Numbered from the stretch's first letter, positions 42,607 through 52,891 are shown. The stretch: DNA of 64,000 nt from Arsukibacterium sp. (GCF_018402695.1 NZ_JAGYIM010000014.1:1-64000), one strand, 5' to 3'. Program-made: numbers and translations. The notes: a model not told the origin generated them from the sequence alone.

Positions 42607-44013
42607 GTGTTGCGTATTCTGTTTATTTGTAGTGAATATGAAGGCTTAATAAAAACAGGTGGTCTGGCCGATGCCTGTCGCGGCCTGGCCAGTAGCTTAC
42701 TGGCCGGTGGCCATCAGGTTAGTGTGATCCTGCCCAGATACGGCGCCTTGTATCAGGTTGAGACAACGGCTGCAGACTCAGTATTTGTCGAGCTGGGCGG
42801 CCATACCCTTGGCTGTGCGGTACGTCATACTGACATCGCCGGTGTGTCGGTTTACCTGCTGGAGCATCATGACTTTTTTGCCAGAAGCCGGCCATATGAC
42901 GATGGCGAGCATGGTTATCAGGACAACCCGCTGCGATTTGCGTTTTTCTGCAAAGCGGTACTGCAGTGGTGTAAAGACCAGCCTGCATTCGACATTTTGC
43001 ATGGCCATGACTGGCAAACCGCACCGGCGGCGTATTATTTAGCGAATAGCTACCGGCATTATCCTGCACTTGCCAAAACGCCCTTTGTTTTTACCATTCA
43101 CAACGGTGCCTACCAGCAACAATCTGAGCCGCAATGGGCGTCACAGCTTGACCTGCCACTGCATGGCAATAGCATTAATTTTCTGCAGATAGCACTGCAA
43201 TATGCAACGAAGATCAATACCGTCAGTCAGGGCTACCGGGATGAGTTATTAACTGAGCCGGCAGCCAATGGTCTCTCGGCCTGGTATCAGCAGCGGCAGG
43301 ACGATTTCAGCGGTATCTTAAATGGCTGTGATTACCAGCAATGGGATCCGGCCATGGATCCGGCACTGCCGGCAAATTATCAGGCGGCTGATTTAGCCGG
43401 CAAGGCGCTGTGTAAACAACAATTGCAACGGGACTATCAGTTAGCCGTAACTGACCAGCCTTTGCTGGTAGCGGTAAGCCGGGTTACCGGTCAGAAGGGC
43501 TACGATATACTGATCCCAGCGCTTAAACATCTGTTGGCGAATTATCCGCTGCAAGTGGTGATTGTTGGCAGTGGCGAGGCGCATTATTGCCAGCAGTTAC
43601 ATCAGCTAACAGTAACCTTTGCTGATAAATTTCGCTTTATCGAAGGTTTTAATGAACAATTGGCTCATCAGGTGGAGGCGGCCGGTGACTTTTTTCTGAT
43701 GCCGAGTTTATTTGAACCCTGTGGCCTGAATCAACTGTACAGTTTACGCTATGGCACCTTGCCGCTGGTGCGGTTAACCGGTGGCTTAAAAGATACTGTT
43801 GTACCCTGGCCTGAAAAAAAAGCAACCGGCATTGGCTTTACTGAACCAACGGTTGATGCTTTGCAGCAAGCGTTACGCCAGGCTTTGGCGTTATATCAGG
43901 ATCAGAAAATGTATAAAAAAATTCAGCAAAATGCCATGGCGCAGAGCTTTGGCTGGGCCGAGGCCGCTAACCAGTACCTGGCGCTGTATCAGCAAGCCAG
44001 GCAAGCCAATTGA
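42607..44013 (+). CDS. glgA: Glycogen synthase GlgA
   Basis: GlgA (glycosyltransferase family 5) elongates alpha-1,4-glucan from ADP-glucose. The 468-residue protein has the N-terminal glucosyl-binding KTGGLADACRGLA motif near residue 17 (a KTGGL variant), HGHDWQTAPAAY, and the C-terminal PSLFEPCGLNQLYSLRYGTLPLVR followed by TGGLKDTV. The start codon is GTG at 42607 with AAGGA five bases upstream. It forms an operon with glgC. Confidence 0.95.
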   Translation: MLRILFICSEYEGLIKTGGLADACRGLASSLLAGGHQVSVILPRYGALYQVETTAADSVFVELGGHTLGCAVRHTDIAGVSVYLLEHHDFFARSRPYDDGEHGYQDNPLRFAFFCKAVLQWCKDQPAFDILHGHDWQTAPAAYYLANSYRHYPALAKTPFVFTIHNGAYQQQSEPQWASQLDLPLHGNSINFLQIALQYATKINTVSQGYRDELLTEPAANGLSAWYQQRQDDFSGILNGCDYQQWDPAMDPALPANYQAADLAGKALCKQQLQRDYQLAVTDQPLLVAVSRVTGQKGYDILIPALKHLLANYPLQVVIVGSGEAHYCQQLHQLTVTFADKFRFIEGFNEQLAHQVEAAGDFFLMPSLFEPCGLNQLYSLRYGTLPLVRLTGGLKDTVVPWPEKKATGIGFTEPTVDALQQALRQALALYQDQKMYKKIQQNAMAQSFGWAEAANQYLALYQQARQAN

Positions 44014-44098
44014 CGGCGCTATTTTAAGCGATATGGCCAGCGGCTGAGCAAACAGTGTGGCTGGCATGATTTTGTCGTGGGCACAGGGTTTAATCTTT

Positions 44099-44127
44099 GC
44101 TAGCCTGCTAGCCTGCTAGCCTGCTGG
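44099..44127 (+). repeat. Short tandem repeat of TAGCCTGC
   Basis: Three perfect copies of an eight-base unit TAGCCTGC (44101-44124), with a partial copy (GC) before and TGGCC after, lie 50 bases upstream of the ydjA-like gene in the gap after glgA. It is noncoding; a length-variable microsatellite in a promoter region is possible. Confidence 0.85.
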
Positions 44128-44176
44128 CCAGAATGTTTACTTATACGTTTACTGAAATGTCTACAGAGGTTAAGTT

Positions 44177-44734
44177 ATGGATGCGTTGACATTATTAACG
44201 ACACGATACTCTACGCCGCGTTTAACCGAGCCAGCGCCAGAAGGCGAAGCGCTGGCGCTGATTAAAAAGGCGGCTTTAAAAGTGCCTGATCACGGTGGGT
44301 TGCGACCGTGGCGCTTTGTTATCGTCACTGGCAAAGAGGCTCTAAACCGGCTGGGAGATGTTTTTGCCGAGGCCGCTATTGAAGATGCGCCCGGTATTTC
44401 CCCGGAAATGCACGAACGTGCCAGACAGTTGCCGCTTCGGGCCCCTATGGTGATTGTCTGTATTGCTAAGGTAACGGAACATGCAAAAGTACCAGCTCAT
44501 GAACAAGTGCAATCTGCTGCCTGTGCGGTAATGGCGATGCAACAGGCCGCGTTTGCCCAGGGCTTCGGTGGGATCTGGCGCACTGGCAGTTATGCCCAGC
44601 AGGATTTTGTAAAGCAGTCTTTGGATGTCGGCGAGGATGATGAAATTGTCGGCTTTTTATATTTAGGTACTGCAGCAGCTAATGCGCCGGTGCGCAGCGA
44701 TCCGGATCCGGAGGCGTTTTTCTCCTATTTTTAA
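44177..44734 (+). CDS. ydjA: Nitroreductase family protein, YdjA-like
   Basis: The 185-residue FMN-dependent nitroreductase resembles E. coli YdjA (183 residues): TTRYSTPRLTEPAP, APDHGGLRPWRFVIVTG-like VPDHGGLRPWRF, and GFGGIWRTGSYA near residue 132. The family reduces nitro compounds or acts as an oxidoreductase with unknown natural substrate. AGAGGTTAAGTT supports the ATG. A bidirectional terminator separates it from the convergent asnS. Confidence 0.92.
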   Translation: MDALTLLTTRYSTPRLTEPAPEGEALALIKKAALKVPDHGGLRPWRFVIVTGKEALNRLGDVFAEAAIEDAPGISPEMHERARQLPLRAPMVIVCIAKVTEHAKVPAHEQVQSAACAVMAMQQAAFAQGFGGIWRTGSYAQQDFVKQSLDVGEDDEIVGFLYLGTAAANAPVRSDPDPEAFFSYF

Positions 44735-44760
44735 GCTATACCCGCGTACACAGTTTTCAG

Positions 44761-44795
44761 AAACAACAAACCCGCCATTGGCGGGTTTGTTGTTT
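44761..44795. terminator. Bidirectional terminator between ydjA and asnS
   Basis: AAACAACAAACCCGCC and GGCGGGTTTGTTGTTT are perfectly complementary around a four-base loop, with T-rich ends on both strands. Confidence 0.92.
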
Positions 44796-44809
44796 TCAGA
44801 TACACCGTT

Positions 44810-46210
44810 TTAGAACTCGGCATTACCCGGCGTACGCGGGAAAGCAATTACATCGCGCACATTGCCTACCCCGGTAACATACGACACTAACCGCTCAAAG
44901 CCCAGACCAAAACCGGCGTGCGGCACAGTGCCATAACGGCGTAAGTCGCGATACCAGCTGTAGTCTTCTTTGTTCAGGCCCATTTCATCCAGCCGCTTAT
45001 CAAATTGCTCCAGCCGCTCTTCCCGCTGACTGCCGCCAATAATCTCGCCAATGCCGGGGGCCAGTACATCCATTGCCGCAACGGTTTTACCGTCATCATT
45101 TAAGCGCATATAAAAGGCTTTAATGTCTTTCGGGTAGTTCTGCATAATAATAGGCGCGCCCACATGTTCTTCTGCCAGGTAACGCTCGTGCTCAGATTGC
45201 AGATCCACACCCCATTCAACCGGGTACTGGAACGTTTTGCCACAGTTTTGCAGAATTTCAATGGCGTCGGTGTAATCCATCCGCACGAAGGAGGAGTCAA
45301 CCAGCTTTTGTAAACGGCTGATGGCAGTCGGGTCAATCCGCTCGGCGAAGAACGCCATATCGTCGGCACGCTCGGTCAGCACCGCTTTGCACACATACTT
45401 CAGCATATCTTCTGCCAGCTGAGCGATGTCTTTTAATTCCGCAAAGGCTACTTCCGGCTCTATCATCCAGAATTCTGCTAAATGACGGCTGGTATTAGAG
45501 TTTTCGGCCCGGAAGGTCGGGCCGAAGGTGTAAATTTTTGACATGGCGCAGGCGTAGGTTTCGCCGTTAAGCTGGCCGGAAACGGTCAGATAGGTTTCCT
45601 TGCCGAAGAAATCCTGGCTGAAATCAACCTTGCCATTATCTGTTCGCGGCAGGTTTTCTAAATCAAGAGTGCTGACCCGGAACATTTCACCGGCACCTTC
45701 GGTATCAGAGCCGGTAATAATTGGAGTACTGATCCAGTAATAACCCTGTTCATGGAAAAACCGGTGTACGGCTTGCGCTAAACAATGCCGTACCCGGGTC
45801 ACAGCGCCAACCACGTTGGTGCGCGGGCGGAGGTGGGCGTGTTCCCGCAGGTATTCCATGCTATGGCGTTTAGGGGCCATCGGGTAGGTATCCGGGTTTT
45901 CCACCCAGCCAACTACGGTGACATTTTCTGCCTGAATCTCATATGCCTGCCCCTGGCCTTCAGAGCGCGCCACGGTGCCGGTAATCATAACTGAACAAGC
46001 AGTGGTTAAGCGCTTAACTTCATTTTCATAATTAGCCAGATCTGATGGCACAACGGCCTGCACCGCATCAAAACAGCTGCCATCGTGCACAGCTAAAAAA
46101 GAAATACCGGCTTTGGAATCGCGACGGGTGCGGATCCAGCCTTTAACGGTGATCTGTGAACCGGTATCGTACTTACCGGCCAACACATCTTTAACTACGG
46201 CGTGCGTCAT
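44810..46210 (-). CDS. asnS: Asparaginyl-tRNA synthetase
   Basis: AsnRS charges tRNA-Asn. From [14 protein letters not shown] the protein has 466 residues, the same as E. coli AsnS. It has an OB-fold anticodon-binding domain ([22 protein letters not shown]) and class II motifs, including [21 protein letters not shown] (motif 2) and GFGLGFERL (motif 3). The frame is open for 69 codons further upstream, but that stretch has no family counterpart, and the ATG at 46210 matches the family start. A direct asparaginylation route is therefore present. Confidence 0.96.
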   Translation of the reverse strand: MTHAVVKDVLAGKYDTGSQITVKGWIRTRRDSKAGISFLAVHDGSCFDAVQAVVPSDLANYENEVKRLTTACSVMITGTVARSEGQGQAYEIQAENVTVVGWVENPDTYPMAPKRHSMEYLREHAHLRPRTNVVGAVTRVRHCLAQAVHRFFHEQGYYWISTPIITGSDTEGAGEMFRVSTLDLENLPRTDNGKVDFSQDFFGKETYLTVSGQLNGETYACAMSKIYTFGPTFRAENSNTSRHLAEFWMIEPEVAFAELKDIAQLAEDMLKYVCKAVLTERADDMAFFAERIDPTAISRLQKLVDSSFVRMDYTDAIEILQNCGKTFQYPVEWGVDLQSEHERYLAEEHVGAPIIMQNYPKDIKAFYMRLNDDGKTVAAMDVLAPGIGEIIGGSQREERLEQFDKRLDEMGLNKEDYSWYRDLRRYGTVPHAGFGLGFERLVSYVTGVGNVRDVIAFPRTPGNAEF

Positions 46211-46313
46211 GCAACAAACTCCAGATGGTGTTATAACTAGGCTATATTTATGAAAGCTGTAATCATACTTTGCCAGAAGCTGAAAACAAGTAAAAGTTGG
46301 AAGGAAGCCAAAA

Positions 46314-46697
46314 ATGACAGCATATAACAAAGTGGGGTCAGATAAGGGAGGGCCTGAATTTGAACGGCGGGAAGGGCCTGATTTACTCTGCCGGGCATTT
46401 AAGTATCTTGCCGTCATTGCCTGGTTGCTGTTTTTTGCGGCACTGATTGTCAGCCATTATGCCCGGCCGGAAATGGACTCAGGTTTAGTGCGTTATCTCG
46501 GGCTGGATATTCGCGACTACTGGCGGCCCCGCTTAACCTTTTGGTTAGTATATTTGCTGTGGGGCAGTGTAGTCGTCAGCGTTGCCAGCCTGTTGCTTAA
46601 CCGGATGCGCTTAAAGCGCCGCAGCGACCATTTGCATTTCAATATTATTTTGTTATTGCTTAGCGCCAGCGGTATGTTGTTTTATATTTTGCGCTAG
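46314..46697 (+). CDS. Small membrane protein of unknown function
   Basis: The 127-residue protein has a hydrophilic N terminus (about 28 residues) and three predicted transmembrane segments (about 30-47, 73-94 and 106-125). A basic loop, [11 protein letters not shown], follows the second. GGAAGGAAGCCAAAA gives a good ribosome binding site. I do not recognise the family. It is a lone gene between asnS and bioA and convergent with bioA. Confidence 0.75.
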   Translation: MTAYNKVGSDKGGPEFERREGPDLLCRAFKYLAVIAWLLFFAALIVSHYARPEMDSGLVRYLGLDIRDYWRPRLTFWLVYLLWGSVVVSVASLLLNRMRLKRRSDHLHFNIILLLLSASGMLFYILR

Positions 46698-46727
46698 TCC
46701 GTCATATAAGCCCAACCCTGCATCTTA

Positions 46728-48008
46728 TTAACTGCCGCAGCGTGTAGCCACATTCACCATGGCGGCGCTAAGCTTGCTTAACTGGGCAGGGCTGATAATA
46801 AAGGGCGGCATAATATAAATAAGGTTATTAAATGGCCGGATCCAGACGCCCAGTTCAACAAACTGTTGCTGTAACCTGGCAACATCTACTTTCTGCTGCA
46901 TTTCCAGCACGCCAATGGCGCCTAACACCCGGACATCTTTTACTGCAAGTAGATTTTTACACGGTGCCAGCTCCTGCTGCAGCTGCTGCTCAATCGCTGC
47001 CACCTGTGCCGGCCAGTTATTGTCACGAATCAGCTTAACACTGGCATTGGCCACCGCACAGGCCAGTGGGTTCGCCATAAAGGTCGGGCCATGCATTAAA
47101 CCACCGGCCGCACTCAGGCTGATGCCCCTGGCCACTTCATCGGTACATAACGTTGCGGCGAGCGTAATATAGCCACCACTTAATGCTTTACCCAAACACA
47201 TGATATCCGGGGTAATACCGGCATGTTCGCAGGCAAACAGTTTACCGGTACGGCCAAAGCCGGTGGCAATTTCATCGGCAATCAGCAATACGTTGTACTG
47301 ATCACACAGGGCCCTGGCCTGACGCAGATATTCCGGATGATAAAAACGCATACCACCATAGCCCTGTACGATGGGTTCCAGAATTAGCGCAGCAATCTGG
47401 TGATGCTCCTGTGCCAGCAGTTCAGCTAAAGGCTGCATATCTGCCGGATCAAACGCTGCATCAAAGGGACTATGCGGCGGTGGCAGAAAATAATGCTGGT
47501 TTAAAATGCCGCTAAACATGTCGTGCATACCATCAACCGGATCGCACACTGCCATCGCTGCAAAGGTATCACCATGATAACCTTTACGCAGGCTGATCAA
47601 TTTGGTTTTGGCTGGCGTGTCGCTCGCCAGCCAGTACTGCAATGCCATTTTAATCGCCACTTCAACCGCGACCGAGCCGCTGTCAGCCAGAAACACTTTG
47701 GTTAAATCTGCCGGTGTTATTTCAACCAGTTGCTGACATAAGCTGACCGCAGGCTGATGGGTGATCCCGCCGAACATCACATGCGCCATTTGCTGTAATT
47801 GCTCTGTTACCGCCGCATTTAATGCCGGATGGTTATAGCCATGGGCGGCAGCCCACCAGGAGGAGGTGCCGTCAATCAGCCGCTGGCCATTTTCCAGAAT
47901 TAATTCACAGCCTTCGGCCCGGCTGACCGGATAAACCGGCAGCGGGTCTAGCATAGAAGTGTAGGGGTGCCAGATATGCTCACGATCGAACTCTAAGTTA
48001 ACGGCCAT
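46728..48008 (-). CDS. bioA: Adenosylmethionine-8-amino-7-oxononanoate aminotransferase
   Basis: BioA transfers the amino group of S-adenosylmethionine to KAPA, giving DAPA in biotin synthesis. The 426-residue class III aminotransferase starts [19 protein letters not shown], with WHPYTSM being the BioA signature. It contains [16 protein letters not shown], the PLP-contact Asp in [15 protein letters not shown], and the PLP-binding Lys in [11 protein letters not shown]. It is divergent from bioBFCD with a 114-base spacer, the same arrangement as in E. coli. Confidence 0.95.
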   Translation of the reverse strand: MAVNLEFDREHIWHPYTSMLDPLPVYPVSRAEGCELILENGQRLIDGTSSWWAAAHGYNHPALNAAVTEQLQQMAHVMFGGITHQPAVSLCQQLVEITPADLTKVFLADSGSVAVEVAIKMALQYWLASDTPAKTKLISLRKGYHGDTFAAMAVCDPVDGMHDMFSGILNQHYFLPPPHSPFDAAFDPADMQPLAELLAQEHHQIAALILEPIVQGYGGMRFYHPEYLRQARALCDQYNVLLIADEIATGFGRTGKLFACEHAGITPDIMCLGKALSGGYITLAATLCTDEVARGISLSAAGGLMHGPTFMANPLACAVANASVKLIRDNNWPAQVAAIEQQLQQELAPCKNLLAVKDVRVLGAIGVLEMQQKVDVARLQQQFVELGVWIRPFNNLIYIMPPFIISPAQLSKLSAAMVNVATRCGS

Positions 48009-48058
48009 AATCAATGCTCAAAAAATAATCAGTAGTAAAGTTTTTGTTGTGGTCGGCG

Positions 48059-48086
48059 TTGACAAGTTGCAACCGCTGGTTAGACT
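48059..48086 (+). promoter_or_regulatory. Putative bioB promoter
   Basis: TTGACA (48059-48064) is followed after 16 bases by TAGACT (48081-48086), a reasonable sigma70 pair 37 bases before the bioB ATG. A BirA operator would be expected here, but I cannot identify its palindrome with confidence. Confidence 0.5.
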
Positions 48087-48122
48087 AGCCCAAAAACCGC
48101 ATAACAACAATGGATACACCTT

Positions 48123-49175
48123 ATGCAAGCTGCTGCCACCACTCAGGTTCGTCATAACTGGACCCTAGCCGAAGTTAACGCCTTATACGCAATGCCATTT
48201 AATGACTTATTGTTCCAGGCGCAAACCATTCATCGCCAGTTTTTTGCGCCTAACGAGGTTCAAATAAGTACCTTGTTATCAATTAAAACCGGCGCCTGTG
48301 CCGAAGACTGTAAGTATTGCCCGCAAAGCGGCCATTACAACACCGGGCTGGAACGTGAGCGCTTGTTGGAAGTTGAAAAGGTCCTGACCCAGGCCGCGGC
48401 CGCGAAGGCACAGGGCGCCAGTCGCTTTTGTATGGGCGCCGCCTGGAGTAACCCAAAGCAGCGTGATATGCCTTATATTATTGAAATGGTAAAAGGTGTA
48501 AAAGAACTGGGTTTGGAAACCTGTATGACACTGGGGATGCTGGATAATAGCCAGGCGAAGACGCTGGCCCAGGCCGGGTTAGATTACTACAACCACAACC
48601 TGGACACATCGCCAGAGTTTTATGGTGAAATTATCACTACCCGTACTTATCAGGACCGCTTAGATACCTTAAGCCACGTGCGTGACGCTGGCATGAAAGT
48701 ATGCTGCGGTGGCATAGTGGGTATGGGAGAGAGCGCGAATGATCGATCGGCGCTTTTAATGCAGCTGGCAAACTTGCCCGAGCATCCGCAAAGTGTGCCA
48801 ATTAATATGCTGGTAAAAGTACAGGGCACACCGCTGGAAAATGTTGATGATTTAGACGGTTTTGAGTTTATCAGTACTATTGCCGTCGCCCGGATCATGC
48901 TGCCTCAAAGCCATGTCAGGCTATCAGCTGGTCGCTCACGAATGAACGAGCAAATGCAGGCGTTATGTTTCTTTGCCGGTGCTAACTCGATTTTTTACGG
49001 CGATAAATTACTGACCACCGATAACCCCGAAGCCAATGCCGATATGCAACTGTTTGCCAAGCTGGGTATTAAGCCGGAGCAACGCACTGATGTGTCAGAT
49101 GAGGCGCACGAGCTGGCGTTAGCGGATGCCCTTAATGAACAGGCCAATCCGCCGCTGTACCATGCCGTTCAGTAG
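48123..49175 (+). CDS. bioB: Biotin synthase BioB
   Basis: BioB is the radical-SAM enzyme that inserts sulfur into dethiobiotin. The 350-residue protein (E. coli 346) has the SAM-cluster cysteines C59, C63 and C66 in [14 protein letters not shown]. The conserved Cys and Arg residues of the 2Fe-2S site lie in [10 protein letters not shown]-, [12 protein letters not shown]- and VRLSAGR-type segments. It is the first gene of bioBFCD, divergent from bioA. Its stop is followed by a 77-base spacer with repeated CAGTAG motifs. Confidence 0.96.
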   Translation: MQAAATTQVRHNWTLAEVNALYAMPFNDLLFQAQTIHRQFFAPNEVQISTLLSIKTGACAEDCKYCPQSGHYNTGLERERLLEVEKVLTQAAAAKAQGASRFCMGAAWSNPKQRDMPYIIEMVKGVKELGLETCMTLGMLDNSQAKTLAQAGLDYYNHNLDTSPEFYGEIITTRTYQDRLDTLSHVRDAGMKVCCGGIVGMGESANDRSALLMQLANLPEHPQSVPINMLVKVQGTPLENVDDLDGFEFISTIAVARIMLPQSHVRLSAGRSRMNEQMQALCFFAGANSIFYGDKLLTTDNPEANADMQLFAKLGIKPEQRTDVSDEAHELALADALNEQANPPLYHAVQ

Positions 49176-49252
49176 CGTGCTGCTTATTAGAATGCGGCCC
49201 AGTAGCATGCAGCGCAGTAAAAACAGTGCAGTAGAAATGCAGTGCAGTAGCC

Positions 49253-50416
49253 ATGTCGCAAATTAAGCTGGCGCGGTTGCAGCACGCTCTCGCTGAGCGT
49301 GCTGAGAAGAACTTATTACGCCAACCCGTCACCTTAGATAACTACAATGGCCGTTTAATCACCATTAACGGCCAGCAGTACCTTAACTTTTCCGGTAATG
49401 ATTACTTAGGGCTGGCGACAGCGCCTGAGGTACTGCAGGCCTTTGCTGAAGGGGCGGCGCACTATGGCGCAGGAAGTAGTGGCTCGCCACTGGTAACCGG
49501 CCAACACAAAGTACATCAACAATTGTCCGACATGCTGTGCGACTGGCTTGGAGTAGAGCGGGCACTGTTGTTTTCATCCGGATTTGCGGCGAATCAGGCA
49601 ATGCTGTTAACCCTGGCCGATAAGCAGGACCTGCTGTTACTGGATAAACTCAGCCATGCGTCTTTGATTGATGCCGCACTTTGTAGCAAGGCTGACTTAA
49701 AACGCTTTGCTCATAATGATTTAAGCTCGCTTAGCAGCCTGCTTGAGCACCAATCGGCAGATGCTCTGCAGCCGATGGTGGTGACTGAGGGCGTATTCAG
49801 CATGGATGGCGACGGCCCTGATTTGCCGGCGCTGCTGGCGCTGTGTCAGCAACACAAGGCACCGTTATTACTGGATGATGCGCATGGCCTGGGAGTGCTT
49901 GGGCCTGAAGGCAGTGGCAGTGCGGCAGCGCAAGGTATTGCGATTAGCGACCTGTTTTGCCTGATGGCCAATTTTGGCAAAGCCCTGGGAGTAGGGGGGG
50001 CTTTTGTTGCCGGCAGTAAAACGGTAATAGATTATCTGGAACAATTTGGCCGCCATTATATTTACAGCACGGGCTTATCACCGGCCCTTTGCGCAGCGGT
50101 TATTAAAAGTATTGAATTGTGCCGTAGCCAGAGCTGGCGACGCGAGATACTGCAGCAAAATATCAGCTTGTTTCGCCAGTTAGCGGCTGAGCTGCCGCTA
50201 TTAGTATCCGACACAGCGATTCAGGGCGTGGTGCTGGGCAGCAATCAGCGGGCACTTACCGCCAGCAAAAAGCTAAAGCAGGCCGGGATCTGGCTGAGCG
50301 CTATCCGGCCACCAACCGTGCCCTCTGGCAGTGCCCGCTTAAGAATAACCCTTAGCGCTCAGCATACTGCGCAGGACATCAGGTTACTGGTACAGCAGTT
50401 AAGGCAGACAGTATGA
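49253..50416 (+). CDS. bioF: 8-amino-7-oxononanoate synthase BioF
   Basis: BioF condenses pimeloyl-ACP/CoA with alanine to give KAPA. The 387-residue alpha-oxoamine synthase has the GNDYLGLA motif near residue 45, GAGSSGSPLVTG, the PLP-binding DDAHGLGVLG, and the Schiff-base Lys in NFGKALGVGGAFV. The ATG lies at the end of the repeat-containing spacer. Its 3' end overlaps bioC by 4 bases (ATGA). Confidence 0.95.
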   Translation: MSQIKLARLQHALAERAEKNLLRQPVTLDNYNGRLITINGQQYLNFSGNDYLGLATAPEVLQAFAEGAAHYGAGSSGSPLVTGQHKVHQQLSDMLCDWLGVERALLFSSGFAANQAMLLTLADKQDLLLLDKLSHASLIDAALCSKADLKRFAHNDLSSLSSLLEHQSADALQPMVVTEGVFSMDGDGPDLPALLALCQQHKAPLLLDDAHGLGVLGPEGSGSAAAQGIAISDLFCLMANFGKALGVGGAFVAGSKTVIDYLEQFGRHYIYSTGLSPALCAAVIKSIELCRSQSWRREILQQNISLFRQLAAELPLLVSDTAIQGVVLGSNQRALTASKKLKQAGIWLSAIRPPTVPSGSARLRITLSAQHTAQDIRLLVQQLRQTV

Positions 50417-51240
50417 TGAGCTCTGAGTTAATTACCCCGTCAGTGGCTGCACATCAGGCGCCGCATGAAACCCACTTTGTGAAACAGGTCGCAGCCAGTT
50501 TTGGTAAAGCCTGTGACAGTTACTTAGCTGCTGCAAGGTTGCAACAGCAGGTAGCACGGGATGCACTGGCCATGCTGCCTGTGATTCAACAAGGCCAGTT
50601 GCTCGATTTAGGCTGTGGCCCCGGTTGGATCCACCCTGAATTCAGCGAGTACTGTACTGGTTTTACGGCAGTTGACTTAAGCGAAGGTATGCTGGCCAAA
50701 GCCAGTAGCCAGCAGCAGGCAAGGGCTTATATTCAGGCTGACGCGGCAGCACTACCGCTGGCCGCAGAGCAATTTGACAAGGTGTTCTCCAGCTTAATGT
50801 TGCAGTGGTGTCCGAGGCCTGCAGCTGTATTAGCCGAAGCCGCCCGGGTGCTGGCACCCAGCGGCCAACTGGTTATCAGTACGCTGGTGCAGGGCACCTT
50901 ATATGAGCTGCAAGGCGCCTTTGCAACCTTGGATCAGCATTCGCATATCCACCCATTTTTGCCTGAAACAGCGCTTATTGCTGCAGCTAACCAGTTGCCG
51001 GGTATTAACTGGCAGTTTGAACGTCGTAGTTACCCTTTGTATTACCCTAATGTGCAGAGTTTAGCCCGTGAGTTAAAAGCGTTAGGAGCAAATCAGTTAG
51101 CCGGACGCAGCCAGACAGGCTTAACCGGAAAAGGCTACTGGCAAAAACTAGCAGCAGCTTATGAGAAGCACCGCCGCAGTGAGGGCTTGCCAGCCACTTA
51201 TCAGGTATTGTTTATTCGTGGAGAAAAGTATGGCCGTTAA
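50413..51240 (+). CDS. bioC: Malonyl-ACP O-methyltransferase BioC
   Basis: BioC methylates malonyl-ACP so that pimeloyl-ACP can be built by fatty acid synthase. The 275-residue SAM methyltransferase has the motif I DLGCGPGWIHPEF near residue 61, AVDLSEGML, and FDKVFSSLMLQWC. The start overlaps bioF by 4 bases and the 3' end overlaps bioD by 11 bases. The partner esterase BioH is not encoded nearby. Confidence 0.93.
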   Translation: MMSSELITPSVAAHQAPHETHFVKQVAASFGKACDSYLAAARLQQQVARDALAMLPVIQQGQLLDLGCGPGWIHPEFSEYCTGFTAVDLSEGMLAKASSQQQARAYIQADAAALPLAAEQFDKVFSSLMLQWCPRPAAVLAEAARVLAPSGQLVISTLVQGTLYELQGAFATLDQHSHIHPFLPETALIAAANQLPGINWQFERRSYPLYYPNVQSLARELKALGANQLAGRSQTGLTGKGYWQKLAAAYEKHRRSEGLPATYQVLFIRGEKYGR

Positions 51241-51922
51241 ATCGTTGTTTGTTACTGCCACAGACACCGATGCCGGCAAAACCTTTGTCAGCTGTCTGTT
51301 GTTACAGGGTTTAGCCAAGCTCGGTGTGGCTGCCGCAGGGGTGAAGCCTATAGCTGCGGGGGCTGACGAGCATAATCAGAACGGTGACGCGTTACTGTTA
51401 AGGCGCCATTCTGGTATCGCGTTACCTTATCGGCAGGCAAACCCGATATGCTATCAGGCGCCGGTAGCGCCGCATCTGGCGGCGGAAATTGAACAGCAAC
51501 CGATCAGCGAAGCAACGCTTGATGATGCGCTTAACAGCTGGCAACAATTGCCACTGCAGCAACTATTAATTGAAGGTGCGGGTGGTTGGTTATTACCCAT
51601 CAGTGATCAGCGCTATCTGGCTGACTGGGTAGGGAAACAGCAGTTACCGGTACTGCTGGTTGTTGGCATGAAACTGGGCTGTTTAAACCACGCCATGTTA
51701 ACCGTGCGAGAGATTGCCCGCAGTGGCTGTGAGCTGGTGGGCTGGATGGCTAATTGTGTCGACCCGGAGATGGCGTTGTCAGAGCAGAACATAGCTGATC
51801 TAAAACAACGGATCCCGGCGCCTTGTCTGGGTGTGGTGCCTTATGCACCGGATGACGTGGAGCAAGTTGCGTTGAATTTAGCTAAGGATCTCCTTAAGAC
51901 TTCAGGTTGCAACACACGCTAA
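51230..51922 (+). CDS. bioD: Dethiobiotin synthetase BioD
   Basis: BioD closes the ureido ring of dethiobiotin from DAPA, CO2 and ATP. The 230-residue protein opens with MAVKSLFVTATDTDAGKTFVSC, its P-loop, and has the EGAGGWLLPI motif near residue 110. The ATG at 51230 is chosen for its GTGGAGAAAAGT site and the family start. It overlaps bioC by 11 bases and completes the locus. Confidence 0.94.
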   Translation: MAVKSLFVTATDTDAGKTFVSCLLLQGLAKLGVAAAGVKPIAAGADEHNQNGDALLLRRHSGIALPYRQANPICYQAPVAPHLAAEIEQQPISEATLDDALNSWQQLPLQQLLIEGAGGWLLPISDQRYLADWVGKQQLPVLLVVGMKLGCLNHAMLTVREIARSGCELVGWMANCVDPEMALSEQNIADLKQRIPAPCLGVVPYAPDDVEQVALNLAKDLLKTSGCNTR

Positions 51923-52022
51923 GCTCGCCACAGCAACTCGCTACCGCTCAGACACTCTGTGGCGACTGAGCATGTATTCCAACCTTCGTTTTTATCACCT
52001 GCTTTTTTTAAATTCGTTATTT

Positions 52023-52724
52023 TCAAATAAAAAAATGCGATAAATCACTATTCTCCGCTATCGCCGTTTTATCACCGCCTTTAAATAGATAGCCGCCGTC
52101 ACTGCCCAGCAGTGTCAGCTTATCGCCACTGCATTTTAGGGCAGTACCTTCTGGTAGCGCAATTATCGGTGTGGTGGGGTTTAACACCATAAATTCGGCC
52201 AGGCGCATATCCCGGGTTTCACCATGAAAACCTGCTGGTTTATAGTCACTGTAGTGTGGGTTTAACTGCACTGGCAACAGGTTTAATGCATCAAACGATT
52301 CCGGCTCAACGATCGGCATATCATTGGTGGTACGGATAGTGGCGCCGGCGATATTTGAGCCGGCACTCCAGCCAATATAAGGTATGCCATTGGTTACGCG
52401 TTGCCTGATTAAATGCACGATATCTTGTTGATATAGCTTATGAAGTAGCTGAAAAGTATTACCACCACCCACTGCTATTGCCTGGGCGTCGCTAATTGCT
52501 GTTTTGGGATCAGTGTACTGGTGCAGGCTGGTCACTTTTATTGATAACGGAGCCAGTGCGCTGGCCACTTGCTGAAGGTAGTTATCGTCAGTAATGGTGA
52601 CGCCGGCATAGGATATAAAAAGCAACTCATCGATCCCGTGTAACTGCGTTTTAAGCCAGGCCATATAGGGCGCCAGATAATCGCTGTTGTTGGCGCGGGA
52701 GCTGCTAAGTAAAAGTAATTGCAT
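52023..52724 (-). CDS. pepE: Dipeptidase E (alpha-aspartyl dipeptidase)
   Basis: PepE is a serine peptidase of family S51 that hydrolyses N-terminal aspartyl dipeptides in the cytoplasm. The 233-residue protein (E. coli 229) has the nucleophile Ser in the elbow IGWSAGSN near residue 120. The ALPEGTALK segment and the LNPHYSDY and FHGETRDMRLAEF stretches follow. AGAGGTATTG precedes the ATG at 52724, preferred over an in-frame start 13 codons upstream. A nine-base inverted repeat (TCGCCACAG, 51925-51933 and 51957-51965) lies in the gap with bioD. Confidence 0.93.
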   Translation of the reverse strand: MQLLLLSSSRANNSDYLAPYMAWLKTQLHGIDELLFISYAGVTITDDNYLQQVASALAPLSIKVTSLHQYTDPKTAISDAQAIAVGGGNTFQLLHKLYQQDIVHLIRQRVTNGIPYIGWSAGSNIAGATIRTTNDMPIVEPESFDALNLLPVQLNPHYSDYKPAGFHGETRDMRLAEFMVLNPTTPIIALPEGTALKCSGDKLTLLGSDGGYLFKGGDKTAIAENSDLSHFFI

Positions 52725-52891
52725 CAATACCTCTGGTCTTAAGCGGTTGTAACAGTTGGTCATTGTAGCGAAAAGTGTTCAGTCACACATGTTTTCTTAC
52801 ACTTTACCTTATAAATTACCGCGGCACTTAATTTGAAATTCAGCTTGCTGCCCATATATTGATAGCAGTTAAGTCACTGAGGTAGAGTTAT

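Noticed and set aside
44099-44127. TAGCCTGC repeats as a CRISPR fragment
   Set aside because: The unit is eight bases with no spacers and no cas genes are present.
46211-46417. N-terminal extension of AsnS by 69 codons
   Set aside because: The extra residues have no counterpart in the family, overlap the start of the divergent gene at 46314, and the ATG at 46210 gives exactly the usual 466 residues.
48041-48110. Possible BirA operator between bioA and bioB (TTGTTGT...ACAACAA)
   Set aside because: The arms are about 45 bases apart and do not match the known TTGTAAACC-type palindrome, so I could not support a BirA site.
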